NCBI GenBank assembly: GCA_013350335.1
Contig: CM023539.1
Location: forward strand, 68,964,781 to 69,028,780
DNA length: 64,000 bases
Source of the DNA: Chimonanthus salicifolius
Taxonomy: Eukaryota; Streptophyta; Magnoliopsida; Laurales; Calycanthaceae
Reading direction: 5' to 3'
The notes below the pieces were generated by a model, which had not been told where the DNA came from, ran no database searches, and worked only from the letters and a program-made list of their open reading frames with translations. Positions 34,607-48,400 of this stretch are shown piece by piece. Every line of letters starts with the position of its first letter. Positions within the stretch are counted from its first letter, which is position 1. The position numbers and the translations under genes were made by a program.

Positions 34607-36918
34607 ATCCAAAATCTTGGATCCATCAATGATTCATTAACATGTCACAAGATCACTAAAATTCCACCATCTAATTAGCCTAATCCTTATTAATTTAAAC
34701 ACCCATATAGTCCCATACTTAACCCATCAATTGTATCATAAAATTGGGTCATGGGTTCAAAATACCCCATTCCTCAAATCTTCCCATGGGGTTTACTTCA
34801 TGCATTTAACCCACATTAAGTCCATAATCCATTCATGCCCTTTGAAGGCCATAAACATCATTCACATTTCAATCTAACCCATCACAAGGCTCACCAATGG
34901 GCCATGGGTTCGGCCATACACCATGGCCGAACCCATGGTGTCCTTTTCCCATTTTTTTTTCCTTGGTCAACATATATCACTTAATTCCATCACAAGTCCC
35001 TCCATGTGGGGATTTTATCATACATTTTAGATCACCCCTTTGATCAACAAGCTCTCTTTTTGGTTCATCTACATTACCAACACTCCCATTTATTTTCCAT
35101 TATTCATAACCATTATCACACCATCATAAAACCCTCATCTTTAACTACATTGGAGTCCATTACAAATATCAACACTAGGTTCATTTTGGTACAACAAAAC
35201 CACCAACATTCATCACCATAGGGTTCCACAACATTCCATCCATAAAATCTTTCCATAGTTTTTGTTTTTGAAATCCTATTTACAATGCTTAAGGTTCATT
35301 TAAAAAAATTGTCAATCTTCTCCATCATTTTTCTTATAAACACCCCTTTAAACTTAACCACATTTAATCAATAAGCCCTTAAAACCCTAAACCATCCTCC
35401 ATGGTTTCCATTCTTCATAAGTCCTAATAAATCATTAAAATGCCCAAATTACTTTCCATGTCCTCCATTCCTTAAAACCCTAAAAATTTTACACATAAAT
35501 TACATAACCCTAATTAGATTCATCAACCCTTTTTGCCATGCTTAATTAACACCTAATTATACAATGTCCTTCATTCCTTAAAACCCTAAAAAAATTCACA
35601 CATTAATTACATAACCTTAATCCATTTGTATATATATATATATATATATATATTTTCTTTCTTTAACCCTAATTTATCCATTAGAGTTTCCTCCACTTTC
35701 CATCTTTCAAATTGATGGATTTAAAATCCATGGCATAAAATCATTTGACCACCATTAAATTTACCAAATGAATCCCAAATCTTAAACCCTAAAAATCCAA
35801 AATTTCTTGTTTAAAAAATACTCACAATCCGTCGTCTCCTTCGATTTCCGCCACCCCCGTCGGCTTCCTTAGGCTCCTTTCTCCTTCCTCTTGATCTTTG
35901 GTAGGTCAAGATGCTTGATTAAGGGTGAAGCCCTCCTAACTTAGGATTGGCCAAGGTAGGGTTTGCTTGAGAGAGGGAGAGGGAAAGATGGAGATGAGAA
36001 AATAGGATTCTATATTTGATTTTAAAGGGATAACCCAACTTACAACTTCCTCCTCTCTTTTCTTCCAAGCCTTTCTTCTTCTTCTTCCTTAATTTTTTTC
36101 TTCTTCTCTACCTTGGGTATGAGGGATGGCTAGGAGAGTGTGAAAGATGAGGAGAGTGAAATGAGAGTAAAGGAGATGAAAAGGAAAGAGATAAGATTAA
36201 TCTCCTTTGGTGCCTTTAATTCCCCCACCAACCAAATGAGATTTTTTTCTTACTTTATGGTGGTGGTTGGGATAACCACCACCCAACGTTTTTTTCTTTG
36301 TGTTTAAAAATGAGATGGCTTTTGGTCTTTTATTTGACCATTTGACCATTTCATTTGATTATTTTAATCATTTAATAAATTAACTAATTACCTTAGTTGA
36401 ATTAATTCCCACCTAATTTAATTCCATTTCTTAACTTCCCTCTATGTATCCACCTATGGTTGACCAAGTCAACCATGGTGGCTGGCCCCACCAACTCTTG
36501 GTCCACACGCCACCTCACTTGGTGAGGTGGAGGTGGGTCCCATTTGGTCACACCACCTTGGCCTAATCCAAATTAACTTAGGTGATTTAAATTTCATTAA
36601 GCCCACTCCAACCAATTGGATCATCATTGGGCCCATGGCCCAATTACATTCATCCTTACCCATTTATCTTAGGGCTTACATTATCTTAATCCATTGGGTC
36701 CCAAGTGGGAATTGGGCCCAATTTGACCACCCTTGGCCCAATTGGTCATCATTGACCACTTAAATGATTTTAAAATCCAATCCATGGTCTATTGGGCCAT
36801 ACTTGGGCCTTTGTCCAAATTTTTGCCCATTTACCATTTATTCCATCAATTTCCCAATTTTCATCCTTAAAATAAATAATATTCACATATTCATTGATTC
36901 AATTTTCGGGCCATTACA
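34607..36918 (-). repeat. 3' LTR of right gypsy copy, truncated
   Basis: It matches the other LTRs from its TG end (36918) inward for 2.3 kb, then switches at 34607 to CCCTAAA repeats. The distal ~1.3 kb of the LTR (R/U5 side) is absent. It contains a (TA)n tract near 35627-35652 and an extended hairpin at 34902-34938. Confidence 0.92.
34902..34938. repeat. Extended 16-bp LTR hairpin, right-arm version
   Basis: CCATGGGTTCGGCCAT, a 5-base loop, then its complement. Left-arm LTRs have at this place a 9-bp stem with CATTT as loop (25267-25289, 33694-33716). The other right-arm LTR has the same extended version at 43324-43360. Confidence 0.9.
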
Positions 36919-36924
36919 ATACAA

Positions 36925-36933
36925 TCCTCTTTT
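36925..36933 (-). other. Polypurine tract, right copy
   Basis: The complement reads AAAAGAGGA next to the 3' LTR start, identical to the left copy. Confidence 0.7.
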
Positions 36934-36980
36934 GAAATTTTCGTCCCGAAAATTCGAACGAAGTAGAGGTTCAAAACATC

Positions 36981-37220
36981 TCATACATAGAGTTCTGGAT
37001 GAGAGGTTCTCATTTCTGACTCAAGTTCCCAGGTGGCTTCCTCATTGCCATGTCGTTCCCATACCACCTTGATGAACTGAATGGTACGGTTCCGCAGTAC
37101 CCTTTGCTCGCTCCCGATTATTCTGACCGGCTTCTCCACATGTCACATCGCTTTGTACATCGATGTCTTGAACATTCAACACATGAGAAGGATCGGGGTT
37201 ATACTTTCTCAACATGGATA
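36981..37220 (-). pseudogene. Chromodomain-like tail of pol, right copy, frameshifted
   Basis: It is homologous to 31403-31639. Relative to the left copy, two bases are missing in the GACATATG context (near 37140), so the segment is not one open frame here. The last codons before the stop at 36981 also differ. Same family and role as the left copy; the frame shift makes it non-functional. Confidence 0.75.
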
Positions 37221-37231
37221 CATGGAATACA

Positions 37232-38570
37232 TCATGTAGAGAGGATAGCTGCGGAGGGAGCGGTAATTGATAAGCTAACCCCCCCCCCCCCCCCCCCCCC
37301 CCTACCCCTACCCCTATTCAGGATTGGAAACGGCCCTACAAATCTAGGCGACAATTTCCCCTTCTTTCCGAACCTCATGTGCCCCTTCTGTGGTGAGACT
37401 TTCAAAAACACCAAGTCTCCCACCTCAAACTCGAGGAACCTTCTCCTCTTGTCGGTATAACTCTTCTGATGGCTCTGCGCGGTGAGTAAATGCCGCCGTA
37501 TCAATTTAATCTGCGCCGTAGTCTCCGCAACCAACTCCGGCCCAATCAAAGCAAGCTCACCGGCCTCTGTCAAACACACTGGAGATCTACACGGCCTACC
37601 ATATAAGGCCTCAAATGGAGCCATCTGAAGGCTTGCCTAGTAACTGTTATTGTAAGAGAACTCCACCAGTGGCAAATGATCCTCCCATCCACCCTTGAAG
37701 TCTAGCATACATGCTCTCAGCATATCCTCCAATGTCTGTATTGTCCTCTCTGACTGTCCATTAGTCTGTGGATGCAATGTTGTGCTAGTCAATATGTCGG
37801 TCCCCATAGCCGACTGCATGCCCTGCCACTCTGCCGGTGAATCGGCCATCCCTGTCGGACACAATAGTCAGAGGAATACCATGTAGTCTGATGATATCCC
37901 GGATGTACTGTCGACCCAATGTCTCCGATGAATCTGTCATCTTGATGGGAAGGAAATGCGCAGATTTAGTCAACCGATCCACTACGACCCATATCGCATC
38001 GTTGCCCTTCGATGACCTTGGCAACCCTGATACAAAATCCATAGATATGTGCTCCCATTTCCACTCCGGCACTGGTAAGGGTGCAAGTAAACCCGGTGGT
38101 TTCTGATGTTCCGCCTTAACCTGCTGGCAAGTCAGGCAATGAGTAGCAAACTCTGCCACATCTTTCTTGAGTCCCCGCCACCAATAGTGCCTCTTAAGGT
38201 CATGATACATCTTGGTGCTGCCCGGATGGATAGAGAGCTTGGTTTGGTGTGCTTCAATCAACAACTCTCTTCGGCAGCGCTTAGACACATATGTCCTGCC
38301 TCGGAACACAAGACCCTGTCCTGGTCGTAGTTCCCACTCTGGTACAACCTCACCGGTAGACATCTTAGCCCATATCTCCTCCACCTCTGGATCTGTCCGT
38401 TGTTCCCGTTCAATCTCGGAGACCATATTAGATCGTATGATCAGATTATATATGGTCCCATGATTATTGAGGTAGAGTTTAAACTCTCTAATGGTATTCA
38501 ATACTTCCCATTCCGTCCTGATCAAGCTGGCTACTGTCGCATGTGACATGCGGCTGAGGGCATCCACCAC
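37232..38570 (-). pseudogene. pol: pol: integrase, right copy
   Basis: The HHCC zinc domain (AHQTKLSIHPGS ... CLTCQQVK) and the first two catalytic Asp positions are readable in 38570-37785. A 2-bp loss after DGRFTGRV (near 37835) shifts the frame, and the Glu-bearing part (GQSERTIQ) continues in 37864-37637. The TAG after NNSY is shared with the left arm. The C-terminal part (37624-37232) reaches PRFVGPF and is broken by C24 on + (37279-37302) followed by two TACCCC units. Just upstream (38590-38600) this copy has a private TGA where the left arm has CGA. Confidence 0.88.
37279..37302 (-). repeat. Homopolymer C24 (G24 on minus) tract
   Basis: The mirror of the left-arm G23 tract. It is followed by TACCCCTACCCCTA, so the minus strand reads GGGGTAGGGGTA before the pure run. 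This suggests the homopolymer grew out of a short TAGGGG repeat. Confidence 0.95.
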
Positions 38571-38599
38571 CTTATTCGCCTTGTCGAGATGATATCAGA

Positions 38600-40370
38600 G
38601 TGCAAAATCATAATCTGCCAGATATTCCATCCATCGGCCGTTGTCTCATGTTGAGTTCCTTCTGATCAAATAAATATTTCAGACTTTTGTGATCGGAAAA
38701 CACCTCAAATTTCTCACCATAGAGATAGTGTCTCCAGCTTTTGAGAGCGAAGACCACTGCTGCTAGCTCCAGATCATGTATGGGATAGTGGCGTTCATGG
38801 ATTTTCAACTGTCTTGATCCGTACGCCACTGCCCGATTACCTTGACTGAGTGTACACCCCAGTCCCTCTCCTGAGGCATCACAGTACACCTCATAATTTC
38901 TGCCTCTTTCCGGCAAGATCAGAGTAGGAGCGGTTGTAAGCTTCTCCTTTAGCTCCTCAAATCTCCGGTTGCACAGATCCGACCACTCAAATTTGACTCC
39001 TTTCTGAGTGAATCGTGTAAGTGGAGCTGCAATCTTGGAGAAGTCCATGATGAATTTCCTGTAGTAACCGGCCAATCCCAGAAAACTGCGGATCTCGGTC
39101 ACATTTGTCAGCACTTTCCACTCCTTCACTGCTGCTACCTTAGCCGGGTCAATGGCTATACCTTCCTCCGATATAACGTGTCCCAAGAAGTTGACCTTAG
39201 ATAGCCAGAACTCACACTTGCTGGCTTTGGCATACAACTGGTTCCTCTTCAGGGTGTCCAGAACAATCCGCAGGTGTTTAGCATGTTCTTCCTGACTCTT
39301 GGAATAGATCAGGATGTCATCAATAAATACGAACACAAACTGTTCTAAGTAAGGCTGGAATATCCTATTCATCAGGTCCATGAACACAGCTGGTGCATTA
39401 GTAAGCCCAAACGGCATGACTACATACTCATATAGACCATACCTTGTTCTGAAGGCTGTCTTCTCTATGTCCTCCTCCCTAACTCGGATTTGATGGTATC
39501 CGGACATCAGATCAATCTTGGAGAAGTGAGAGGAACCCCTAAGTTGATCAAACAGATCGTCAATCCTAGGTAGGGGATACTTGTTCCTGACAGTCAGCTG
39601 GTTCAATTTTCTATAATCCACACACATCCGAAGGGTACCGTACTTCTTCTTCACAAATAATACCGGGGCTCCCCATGCTGATGTGCTATTCCGAATAAAA
39701 CCTAATCTGAGTAGTTCATCAATCTGCTTCTTCAACTCGATCATCTCAGCTGGTGCCATCCTATAATGTGGCAACGATACTGGAGCAGTGCCGGGATATA
39801 ACTTGATCTCAAAGTTTATCTCCCTCTTGGGTGGCAAACCAGGGAGCTCTGCTGGGAATATCTCGGCATAATCTGCTACTACTGTCGGAAGTTCAGCCCC
39901 TGGTGCTCTGTCTAATCTAATGTTGTTCAAGTCAAGGTGGTTCAATTCTTCCTGCAGCCTTCTAGGAATACCTTGTCTATCAGCGGGTACTATATACTGC
40001 TTTCCCTCGGGTGACCAAAATATCACCCTTCGAAGATAGCAATCAATATGGGCCTGATATGTAGCCAACCAGTCCATACCAAATATAACATCGTATTCCG
40101 CCATATCAATTACTAAATAGTTGAACTCGAATCTGAATCCAGCGAGTTCAGTGTTCAGTGCCGTGCATATGAGTCCCAAAGATGTGTCTCCGACGGGGGA
40201 CACAATGGTAAGTGAGGTGGACAGGTTCTGTACTAATGTGCCTGTAGCAGATATGAATGCAGCAGATATAAATGAATGGGAAGCTCTAGACTCAAATAAT
40301 GCAACAACATAAGAACTACCAACTACAGCATACCTTGAATCACCGAGCGATCCACCGCTATTGGAGAAGG
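38600..40370 (-). pseudogene. pol: pol: protease, reverse transcriptase and RNase H, right copy
   Basis: The longest open stretch in the window (40203-38608, 531 codons) covers the linker DVIFGMDWL, the whole RT ([34 protein letters not shown]) and RNase H with its catalytic Glu (HDLELAAV), which the left copy has lost. The protease lies upstream at about 40360-40200; the DSG motif region there reads ALFESR-like on the complement (40290-40300), so the active site appears altered, and this needs an alignment to confirm. The frame is lost after NMRQR, as in the left arm. Not autonomous, but the better preserved RT of the two. Confidence 0.88.
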
Positions 40371-40393
40371 TATAGCAAAAAGCCGTCCAGATC

Positions 40394-41221
40394 CTACAGG
40401 GTTTGTCGCTCGCCCCGCCTGGTTGTGCGCTCTGCCTCCTCGCGACTGAGCTGGCTTAGTTGGAGGGTGGGAAGAACCCCTGAAATTAGAGGATCTGTTG
40501 AGTTGTGGACACTCCCTCTTGAAGTGGCCTTATTGGCCACATTGATAGCAAGTACCCCCACCCCGTGGGACCTGGGTGACTGATGCTGACGGGGAGCGCT
40601 GGTTGGGACGAAAGGCCCCTTAGACCCAATGGAGGGTGAGGGTCTGTTGAAACTCAGGCGGAACCTCTTGTTGGGTTGAAATGCGCCCCGCCCACTCTGC
40701 CCCCGGCAATTGTTAGGCCGCGCCAACTCATTCAATTCTCGTTCTGCGATAGTGGCCCTGCTAACCACCCCTGCCAGTGTGGGTTCCTTGAAAATGGTCA
40801 CCCTAGCCCTGATGTTAGGCCGAAGGCCTCGCTCAAACTTACGGGCCCTCCGATGCTTGGTATCCAAATTCAAGATCTAAGTGATCTTCTTTAACCAATG
40901 ATCTGCTCCTACAACCCCTTCTTTTCCTCTGAAGTAGGGAGGGCGCTGTTGCTGGAAGTCTTTGACCATCTTCCGTTTACTGGTGTCGCTAGTAGTCTCA
41001 TTTCCGCTCAAATGTTGTTGAAGAGCAGAAGCGACTGCCGCTTGAACTATGTCTTTTAGCTCGGGAGGTACACCTTGTATGTTTATACTATTCTGTCCCT
41101 CTGCTTGATGAGGTGGCTGTACCCCCTCTTGATGCGGTGGCAGTACTTCTTCTTCCTGATGAGGTGGTGGCACCTCTTCCTCTACCCGTGGATTTTGTTG
41201 GGTTCTTCTCTTCCGAGGCAT
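40394..41221 (-). pseudogene. gag: gag remnant, right copy
   Basis: It starts at 41221 with the same MPRKRRTQQNPRVEEEV opening and reads on to ADHWLKKIT, where the stop shared with the left arm (41221-40877) lies. The left arm's extra TAG after FQQ is absent here. The second part (40873-40394) has the ARKFERGLR segment next to the stop, showing the same loss of the capsid middle. The zinc knuckle near 40545-40520 has its Cys and His residues in one local frame but with a TAA between the second Cys and the His, and a separate upstream frame shift removes it from the long frame. Confidence 0.85.
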
Positions 41222-41723
41222 TTTCCTAAATCATCGAAAATACTTATTGATTACTTATTGTATTCATATATTTTGAGAAAAAATTTCCCTAAGTATCAAA
41301 TACTTTCTTCAGTTTGGGGAAAAATAAATACCGACTATGTATACTTCATTTTTGGGGGAAAATTTCCTAAGTATCAAATGTTTTTCTTTCCATTTGGGGG
41401 GAAGTTGCCAAATATGCACACTTGGTTTGAGGGAAAACTTCCCAACTATTAAATGTTTATTTTTAATTTGAGGAAATCGGGGAGATTTTCCTATTTTGCT
41501 ACGTTTGATAATTCCAACTTAAAGTGATTTTGCTTCCCTTGCTATCATTCCTTTTCGTCAAACGTTGTTCTCAGATTGAATGGTTCCGTCTGAGTCAATT
41601 GAAGTAAATTAACCCGGCCCCCGTGCAGCGGACTCCGAAGAGTCGGTCAGTTGGGATTCTTATCCGTCAGTGAGACGTGAAACCGTCTTAATCTTACTTC
41701 GAGAGATTCATGCTTCTGATTTC
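41222..41723 (-). other. Retrotransposon leader, right copy
   Basis: Untranslated leader mirroring 26890-27405, including the degenerate CCCCAAA-containing repeats. No gene. Confidence 0.7.
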
Positions 41724-41735
41724 GCTCTGATACCA
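41724..41735 (-). other. Primer-binding site, right copy
   Basis: The minus strand reads TGGTATCAGAGC, complementary to initiator tRNA-Met, two bases from the LTR end. Confidence 0.92.
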
Positions 41736-41737
41736 AC

Positions 41738-44051
41738 TGTAACGCCTGCCCTTTTTCACCGAAAATCAAAGTCTAATTTTTTTTTAAAAAAAACTAATAA
41801 GTGACAAAGGGCGCGGACGTCACGACGCGAATTAAGTCCGAGCTTCTAAAGCCCGGCCCTTAACTGGCCAACCCTACGGGTGCGTGGAACGGAGTCCACG
41901 GAGAATGGTTCGCCCGTAGAAGTAAGCTCGAGGAATAATACATTAAATGCGGAACGATAATAGATACTACCCTACCAATTTTTCTAGATAGCAGGGAAGA
42001 TTTCATCATTTAATTACTAAAATGCCATAACATCATATGTCTACCATAAAATCCAAATCATAGTAATAAGTCTAAAATATTACATTTCCGACAAGCTAAA
42101 CTATATAAATACACATTTCCCAAAATCAACTTAAATAAAATAATTAGTCCGCCTTCCCAAGCTCCTAAGCTTGGCTCCCGTCTCGTCCTTCTGCTTCGGC
42201 ATTTCATGCGTCATTAGCTAGGGTAGAAGTAGGGCGTTAGACCACGCGCCCAGTAGGACTCCGGGTAGGGCTAGCACATGGATTAGTAATAACAGCATAC
42301 AGATAATAACACAATGAAAACTGGTAAACCATCATATCATGAAAATATAAAGTGAATGCCATGCCATGGGTGTCTATGTTATGACTCTCACCCATCATCC
42401 CTACCATCATGACGTCATATCCCCCTTGACAGCAAGACTTCGTCAAGGTATCCCCATGCCTGTTCTCGGTCGCCCCGACGGAGCATGGACTCCGGTTTGT
42501 TTATTTTTTTCCGCCCATGCCATGCATGAGATGTAATGCATTATGCTATGTAATATATTTGGGTCATAGTCTTTACATATTACTCATATCACTAACATAT
42601 AATTCATAGGTTAACCATATGCCATAAGTACATATAAACCATAATTTCATAAGCCATCATATAACCAAACATATAATTTCCAAAAATAAAGTAATAACCA
42701 TTCACATAGCACCTAATCCATGGCTTACAAGTAGGTAGGAATCCTATCGAATACCGACTCGCGTCCTTTTACTGTTTCATCCGATAATCCGGCTACCGAC
42801 ACTCGTACCGCTCGCGATATCCAATACCTTATTACATACACATAATTAGTCCATGTTTTTAACCTTTTAAATCCATTAATCACATACTTAAGGTTACCAT
42901 AATTGCACTTATGTCCAAGATCATTTTTCATGGAGTTCTTGAATTTGGCCATTATTTACAATTTTGCCACTACTCCTTTACATGATTAATTACTCATTTT
43001 TATTTCTCCATTCTTAGACCCATGATAGATCCAAAATCTTGGATCCATCAATGATTCATTAACATGTCACAAGATCACTAAAATTCCACCATCTAATTAG
43101 CCTAATCCTTAATAATTTAAACACCTATATAGTCCCATACTTAACCCATCAATTGTCTCATAAAATTGGGTCATGGGTTCAAAATACCCCATTCCTCAAA
43201 TCTTCCCATGGGGTTTACTTCATGCATTTAACCCACATTAAGTCCATAATCCATTCATGCCCTTTGAAGGCCATAAACATCATTCACATTTCAATCTAAC
43301 CCATCAAAAGGCTCACCAATGGGCCATGGGTTCGGCCATACACCATGGCCGAACCCATGGTGTCCTTTTCCCATTTTTTTTTCCTTGGTCAGCATATATC
43401 ACTTAATTCCATCACAAGTCCCTCCATGTGGGGATTCTATCATACATTTTAGATCACCCCTTTGATCAACATTAGGTCTCTTTTTGGTTCATCTACATTA
43501 CCAACACTCCCATTTATTTTCCATTATTCATAACCATTATCACACCATCATAAAACCCTCATCTTTAACTACATTGGAGTCCATTACAAATATCAACACT
43601 AGGTTCATTTTGGTACAACAAAACTACCAACATTCATCACCATAGGGTTCCATAACATTCCATCCATAAAATCTTTCCATAGTTTTTGTTTTTGAAATCC
43701 TATTTACAATGCTTAAGGTCCATTTAAAAAAATTGTTAATCTTCTCCATCATTTTTCTTATAAACACCCCTTTAAACTTAACCACATTTAATCAATAAGC
43801 CCTTAAAACCCTAAACCATCCTCCATGGTTTCCATTCTTCATAAATCCTAATAAATCATTAAAATTCCCAAATTACTTTCCATGTCCTCCATTCCTTAAA
43901 GCCCTAAAAATTTTACACATAAATTACATAACCCTAATTAGATTCATCAACCCTTCTTACCATGCTTAATTAACACCTAATTATACAATGTCCTTCATTC
44001 CTTAAAACCCTAAAAAAATTCACACATTAATTACATAACCCTTAATCCATT

Positions 44052-44130
<79 letters not shown>

Positions 44131-45401
44131 TTTTTCTTTCTTTCTTTAACCCTAATTTTTCTATTAGAGTTTCCTCCACTTTCCATCTTTCAAATTGATG
44201 GATTTAAAATCTATGGTATAAAATCATTTGACCACCATTAAATTTACCAAATGAATCCCAAATCTTAAACCCTAAAAATCCAAAATTTCTTGTTTAAAAA
44301 ATACTCACAATCCGTCGTCTCCTACGATTTCCGCCACTCCCATCGGCTTCCTTAGGCTCCTTTCTCCTTCCTCTTGATCTTTGGTAGGTCAAGATGCTTG
44401 ATCAAGGGTGAAACCCTCCTAACTTAGGATTGGCCAAAGTAGGGTTTGCTTGAGAGAGGGAGAGGGAAAGATGGAGATGAGAAAATAGGATTCTATAGTT
44501 TGATTTTAAAGGGATAACCCAACTTACAACTTCCTCCTCTCTTTTCTTCCAAGCCTTTCTTCTTCTTCCTTAATTTTTTTCTTCTTCTCTACCTTGGGTA
44601 TGAGGGACGGCTAGGAGAGTGTGAAAGATGAGGAGAGTGAAATGAGAGTAAAGGAGATGAAAAGGAAAGAGATAAAGATTAATCTCCTTTGGTGCCTTTA
44701 ATTCCCCCACCAACCAAATGAGATTTTTTTCTTACTTTATGGTGGTGGTTGGGATAACCACCACCCAACGTTTTTTTCTTTGTGTTTAAAAATGAGATGG
44801 CTTTTGGTCTTTTATTTGACCATTTGACCATCTCATTTGATTATTTTAATCATTTAATAAATTAACTAATTACCTTGGTTGAATTAATTCCCACCTAATT
44901 TAATTCCATTTCTTAACTTCCCTCTACGTATCCACCCATGGTTGACCAAGTCAACCATGGTGGCTGGCCCCACCAACTCTTGGTCCACACGCCACCTCAC
45001 TTGGTGAGGTGGAGGTAGGTCCCATTTGGTCACACCACCTTGGCCTAATCCAAATTAACTTAGGTGATTTAAATTTCATTAAGCCCACTCCAACCAATTG
45101 GATCATCATTGGGCCCATGGCCCAATTACAGTCATCCTTACCCATTATCTTAGGGCTTACATTATCTTAATCCATTGGGTCCCAAGTGGGTATTGGGCCC
45201 AATTTGACCACCCTTGGCCCAATTGGCCATCATTGACCACTTAAATGATTTTAAAATCCAATCCATGGTCTATTGGGCCATACTTGGGCCTTTGTCCAAA
45301 TTTTTGCCCATTTACCATTTATTCCATCAATTTTCCAATTTTCATCCTTAAAATAAATAATATTCACATATTCATTGATTTACAATTTCCGGGCCATTAC
45401 A
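41738..45401 (-). repeat. 5' LTR of right gypsy copy
   Basis: 3664 bp, complete, TG at 45401 and CA at 41738 on the minus strand. Compared with the left 5' LTR it has a much longer (TA)n tract and the extended 16-bp hairpin (43324-43360). Confidence 0.93.
44054..44122. repeat. (TA)n microsatellite, about 34 units
   Basis: A pure TA run of nearly 70 bases followed by a T run. The same site in the other three LTRs has only about 8-13 units. Confidence 0.95.
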
Positions 45402-48400
45402 ATTAAAACCCTAAAAACCAAACCTAAACCAAAAACACAATACCCTAAACCCTAAAACCTAAACCTTAAACCCTAACACAAGAACCCTAAAACTCGAAAT
45501 CCCTAAAGCCCAAAAACCCTAAACTCAAAACCCTAAACCCTAAAACCTAAAACCCTAATACCCTAAAACCCTTAAGCCCTAAACGCTAAACCCTAAACCC
45601 TAAACCCTAAAACCCTAAACCCATAAAACCCTAAACCCTAAACCCTTAAACCCTAGACCCTTAAAACCCTAAACCCTAAAATCCTAAACCCCAAAACGCT
45701 AAAGCTCTAAACCTAAAAACCCTAAACCCAAAAACCCAAATACCTAAAACTAAAAGCCTAAACGTTAAAACCTCAACCTAACCCCAAACCCTAAAACCCT
45801 AAAATCCTAAAACCTAAACCCTAAAACCTTAAACCCAAAAACCCTAAAACCCTAAACCCTAAAACCCTAAACTCTAAACCTAAAACCCTAAACCCTAAAC
45901 CTAAAGCACTAAAACCCTAAACCCTAAACCAAAAACCCTAAGACCCCTAAAACCCTGAACCCAAAAACCCTAAACCCTAACCCTGAACCCTAAGCCCTAA
46001 ACCCTAAACCCTAAAACCTAAACCTTAAACCCTTAATCCCTAAAACCGTAAGCCCGTAAAACCTAAAATCCCTAAAACCCAAGAACCCTAAACCCCTGCA
46101 ACCCTAAACCTCTAGACCCGTAAAACCCTAAAAACCAAACTTAAACAAAAAACACTAAACCCTAAACCCTAAAGCCAAAACCTTAAACCCTAAATCCCAA
46201 AAACCCTAAATCCCTAAAACCCGAAATCCCTAAAACCCAAAAACCCTAAACCCTAAAACCCTAAACCCTAAACCCTAAACCCTAAACTCTAAACCCTAAA
46301 TCTTAAACGCTAAACCCTTACAACCCTAAACCTCTACACCCGTAAAACCCTAATCCCTAATACCCTAAAAACCAAACCTAAACGAAAAACCCTAAACCCT
46401 AAAACCCAAAAAACCAAACCAAAACCCAAAACCCTAAATCCTCAACCCCTAAACCCTCAACCCTAAACCCCAAACCCTAAATCCTAAAACCCTATAACCC
46501 TAAAACCCATAACCCTAAGTCCCTAAACCCAAAATCCTAATACACACAACTCCTAAAACCCAAAACCCTAAGACCCTAAACCCTAATACACACAACCCCT
46601 AAAACCCTAAACCTTAAATCTTAAGCCCTAAAACATATAACCCTAAACCTGAAAACCATAAAATCCAAATACTTTAAACCCTAAAACCCTAAACCCTAAA
46701 CCCTAAACCCTACACCCTAAAACCCTGAAGCCCTAAACCCTATGCCCTAAATCCAAAACCCTAATCCCTAAATCCTAAAACGAAAACCCTAAACCCTATG
46801 CCCTAAATTGAAAACCCTAATCCCTAAATCCTAAAACCAAAACCCTAAACCCTAAACCCTACACCCTAAACTCCTAAAACCCTAAACCCTAAACCCTAAA
46901 ACCTTGAATCCTAAACCCTAAAACCCTAAGACCCTAAACCCTAAACCCTAATCCCTAAACCCTAAACCCTAAACCCTAACCACTAAACCCTCAAAACCCT
47001 AAACACGAAACCTAAAAACCCTACACCTAAAACCCTAAATCCTAAACCCTACAATCCTAAAACCCTAAAACCCAAAACACTAAAATACCCTTCAACCCAA
47101 TACCCTAAAATCCTAAAACCCTAAAACCCTAAACACTAAAATCCTAAACTCCTTCAAAACCCTAAAACCCTAAAACCATAAACATTAAACCCTAAACTCG
47201 AAACGCTAAACCCTAAACCCCTAAGAACCTAAACCCTAAAACACTACCCTAAACCCCTAAGAACCTAAACCCTAAAACACTACCCTAAACCATAAACACT
47301 AAAGCCTAAAACCCTAAAACCAAAACCTAAAAGCCTAAACCGTAAAACCTAAACCTAACCCTAAACCCTAAAACCCTAAAACCTAAATCTTAAACCCCTA
47401 AAACCCTAAAACCCTAAACCCTAAAACCCTATACCCTAAACCTAAAACCCTAAACCCTAAACCGAAAACCTTAAAAACCGAAACCCCAAACCTTAAAACA
47501 CAAAACCCTTCACCTAAAACCCTAAGACCCTAAAACCCAAAGCCCTAACCATGACCCCAAAACCCTAAAACTCTAAGCCTAAACTCCAAACCCTAAACCC
47601 TAAAACCCCAAACCCTAAAACCCAAAGCCCTAACCATGGCCCCAAAACCCTAAAACTCTAAGCCTAAACCCCAAACCCTAAACCCTAAAACCTAGACTTT
47701 AAACCCTAAACCCCTAAAACCCGAAATCCCCAAAACCCTAAACCCTCAAACTCTAAAACCCTAAAATCCTATACCCTAAACCCTTAACCCTAAACCCTAA
47801 ACCCTAAAGCCTAAAACCCTAAACCCATAAAACCGTAAACCCTAAAACCCTAAAACCCTAATCCGTAAAAACCTAAAAACCAAACCTAAGCCAAAAAGCC
47901 AAAACCCTAAAACTTTAAAGACCAAACCTAAACCCAAAACCCTAAACCCAAAAACTCTAAAACCCTAAACCCCTAAACCCCTAAACCCTAAACCAAAAAT
48001 ACTACACCCGAAAACCCTATAACCCTAAAACAAAAAAACCTAAGACCCTAAACCCAAAACCCTAATACACTCAACCCCTAAAACCCTAAACCCTAAACCC
48101 TAAACGCCTAACCCGAAAACCCTAAAATCCTAATACCTTAAACCCACAACCCAAAACTCTAAAACCCTAAATCCTAAACCCTAAACCCTAGCACCCTAAA
48201 ACCCAAAAACCCTAAACCCTAATCCCTAAAACACTAAACTCGAAAACCGTAAATCCTAAATCCTAAAACCCTAAGAAGTTTAAACCCTAACACCCTAAAA
48301 CCCGAAACCCTAAACCCTAAGCCCTAACCCTAAACCCTAATCCCTAAACCCATAAACCTAAACCCAAAACCCTAACCCCTAAACCCTACACCCCTAATAC

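Larger units (their letters stand above)
34607..45401 (-). mobile_element. Ty3/gypsy LTR retrotransposon, right copy (mirror of 23286-33807)
   Basis: The same element as in the left arm, on the minus strand. The complete 5' LTR is at 41738-45401 and the 3' LTR (34607-36918) is truncated. Flank ATTAA after 45401 equals the complement of the left flank TTAAT, so both copies come from one insertion event that was later duplicated or is allelic. Shared lesions include the gag stop and deletion, the RNase H/integrase frame shift and the stop after NNSY. Private lesions differ from the left copy. Confidence 0.92.
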
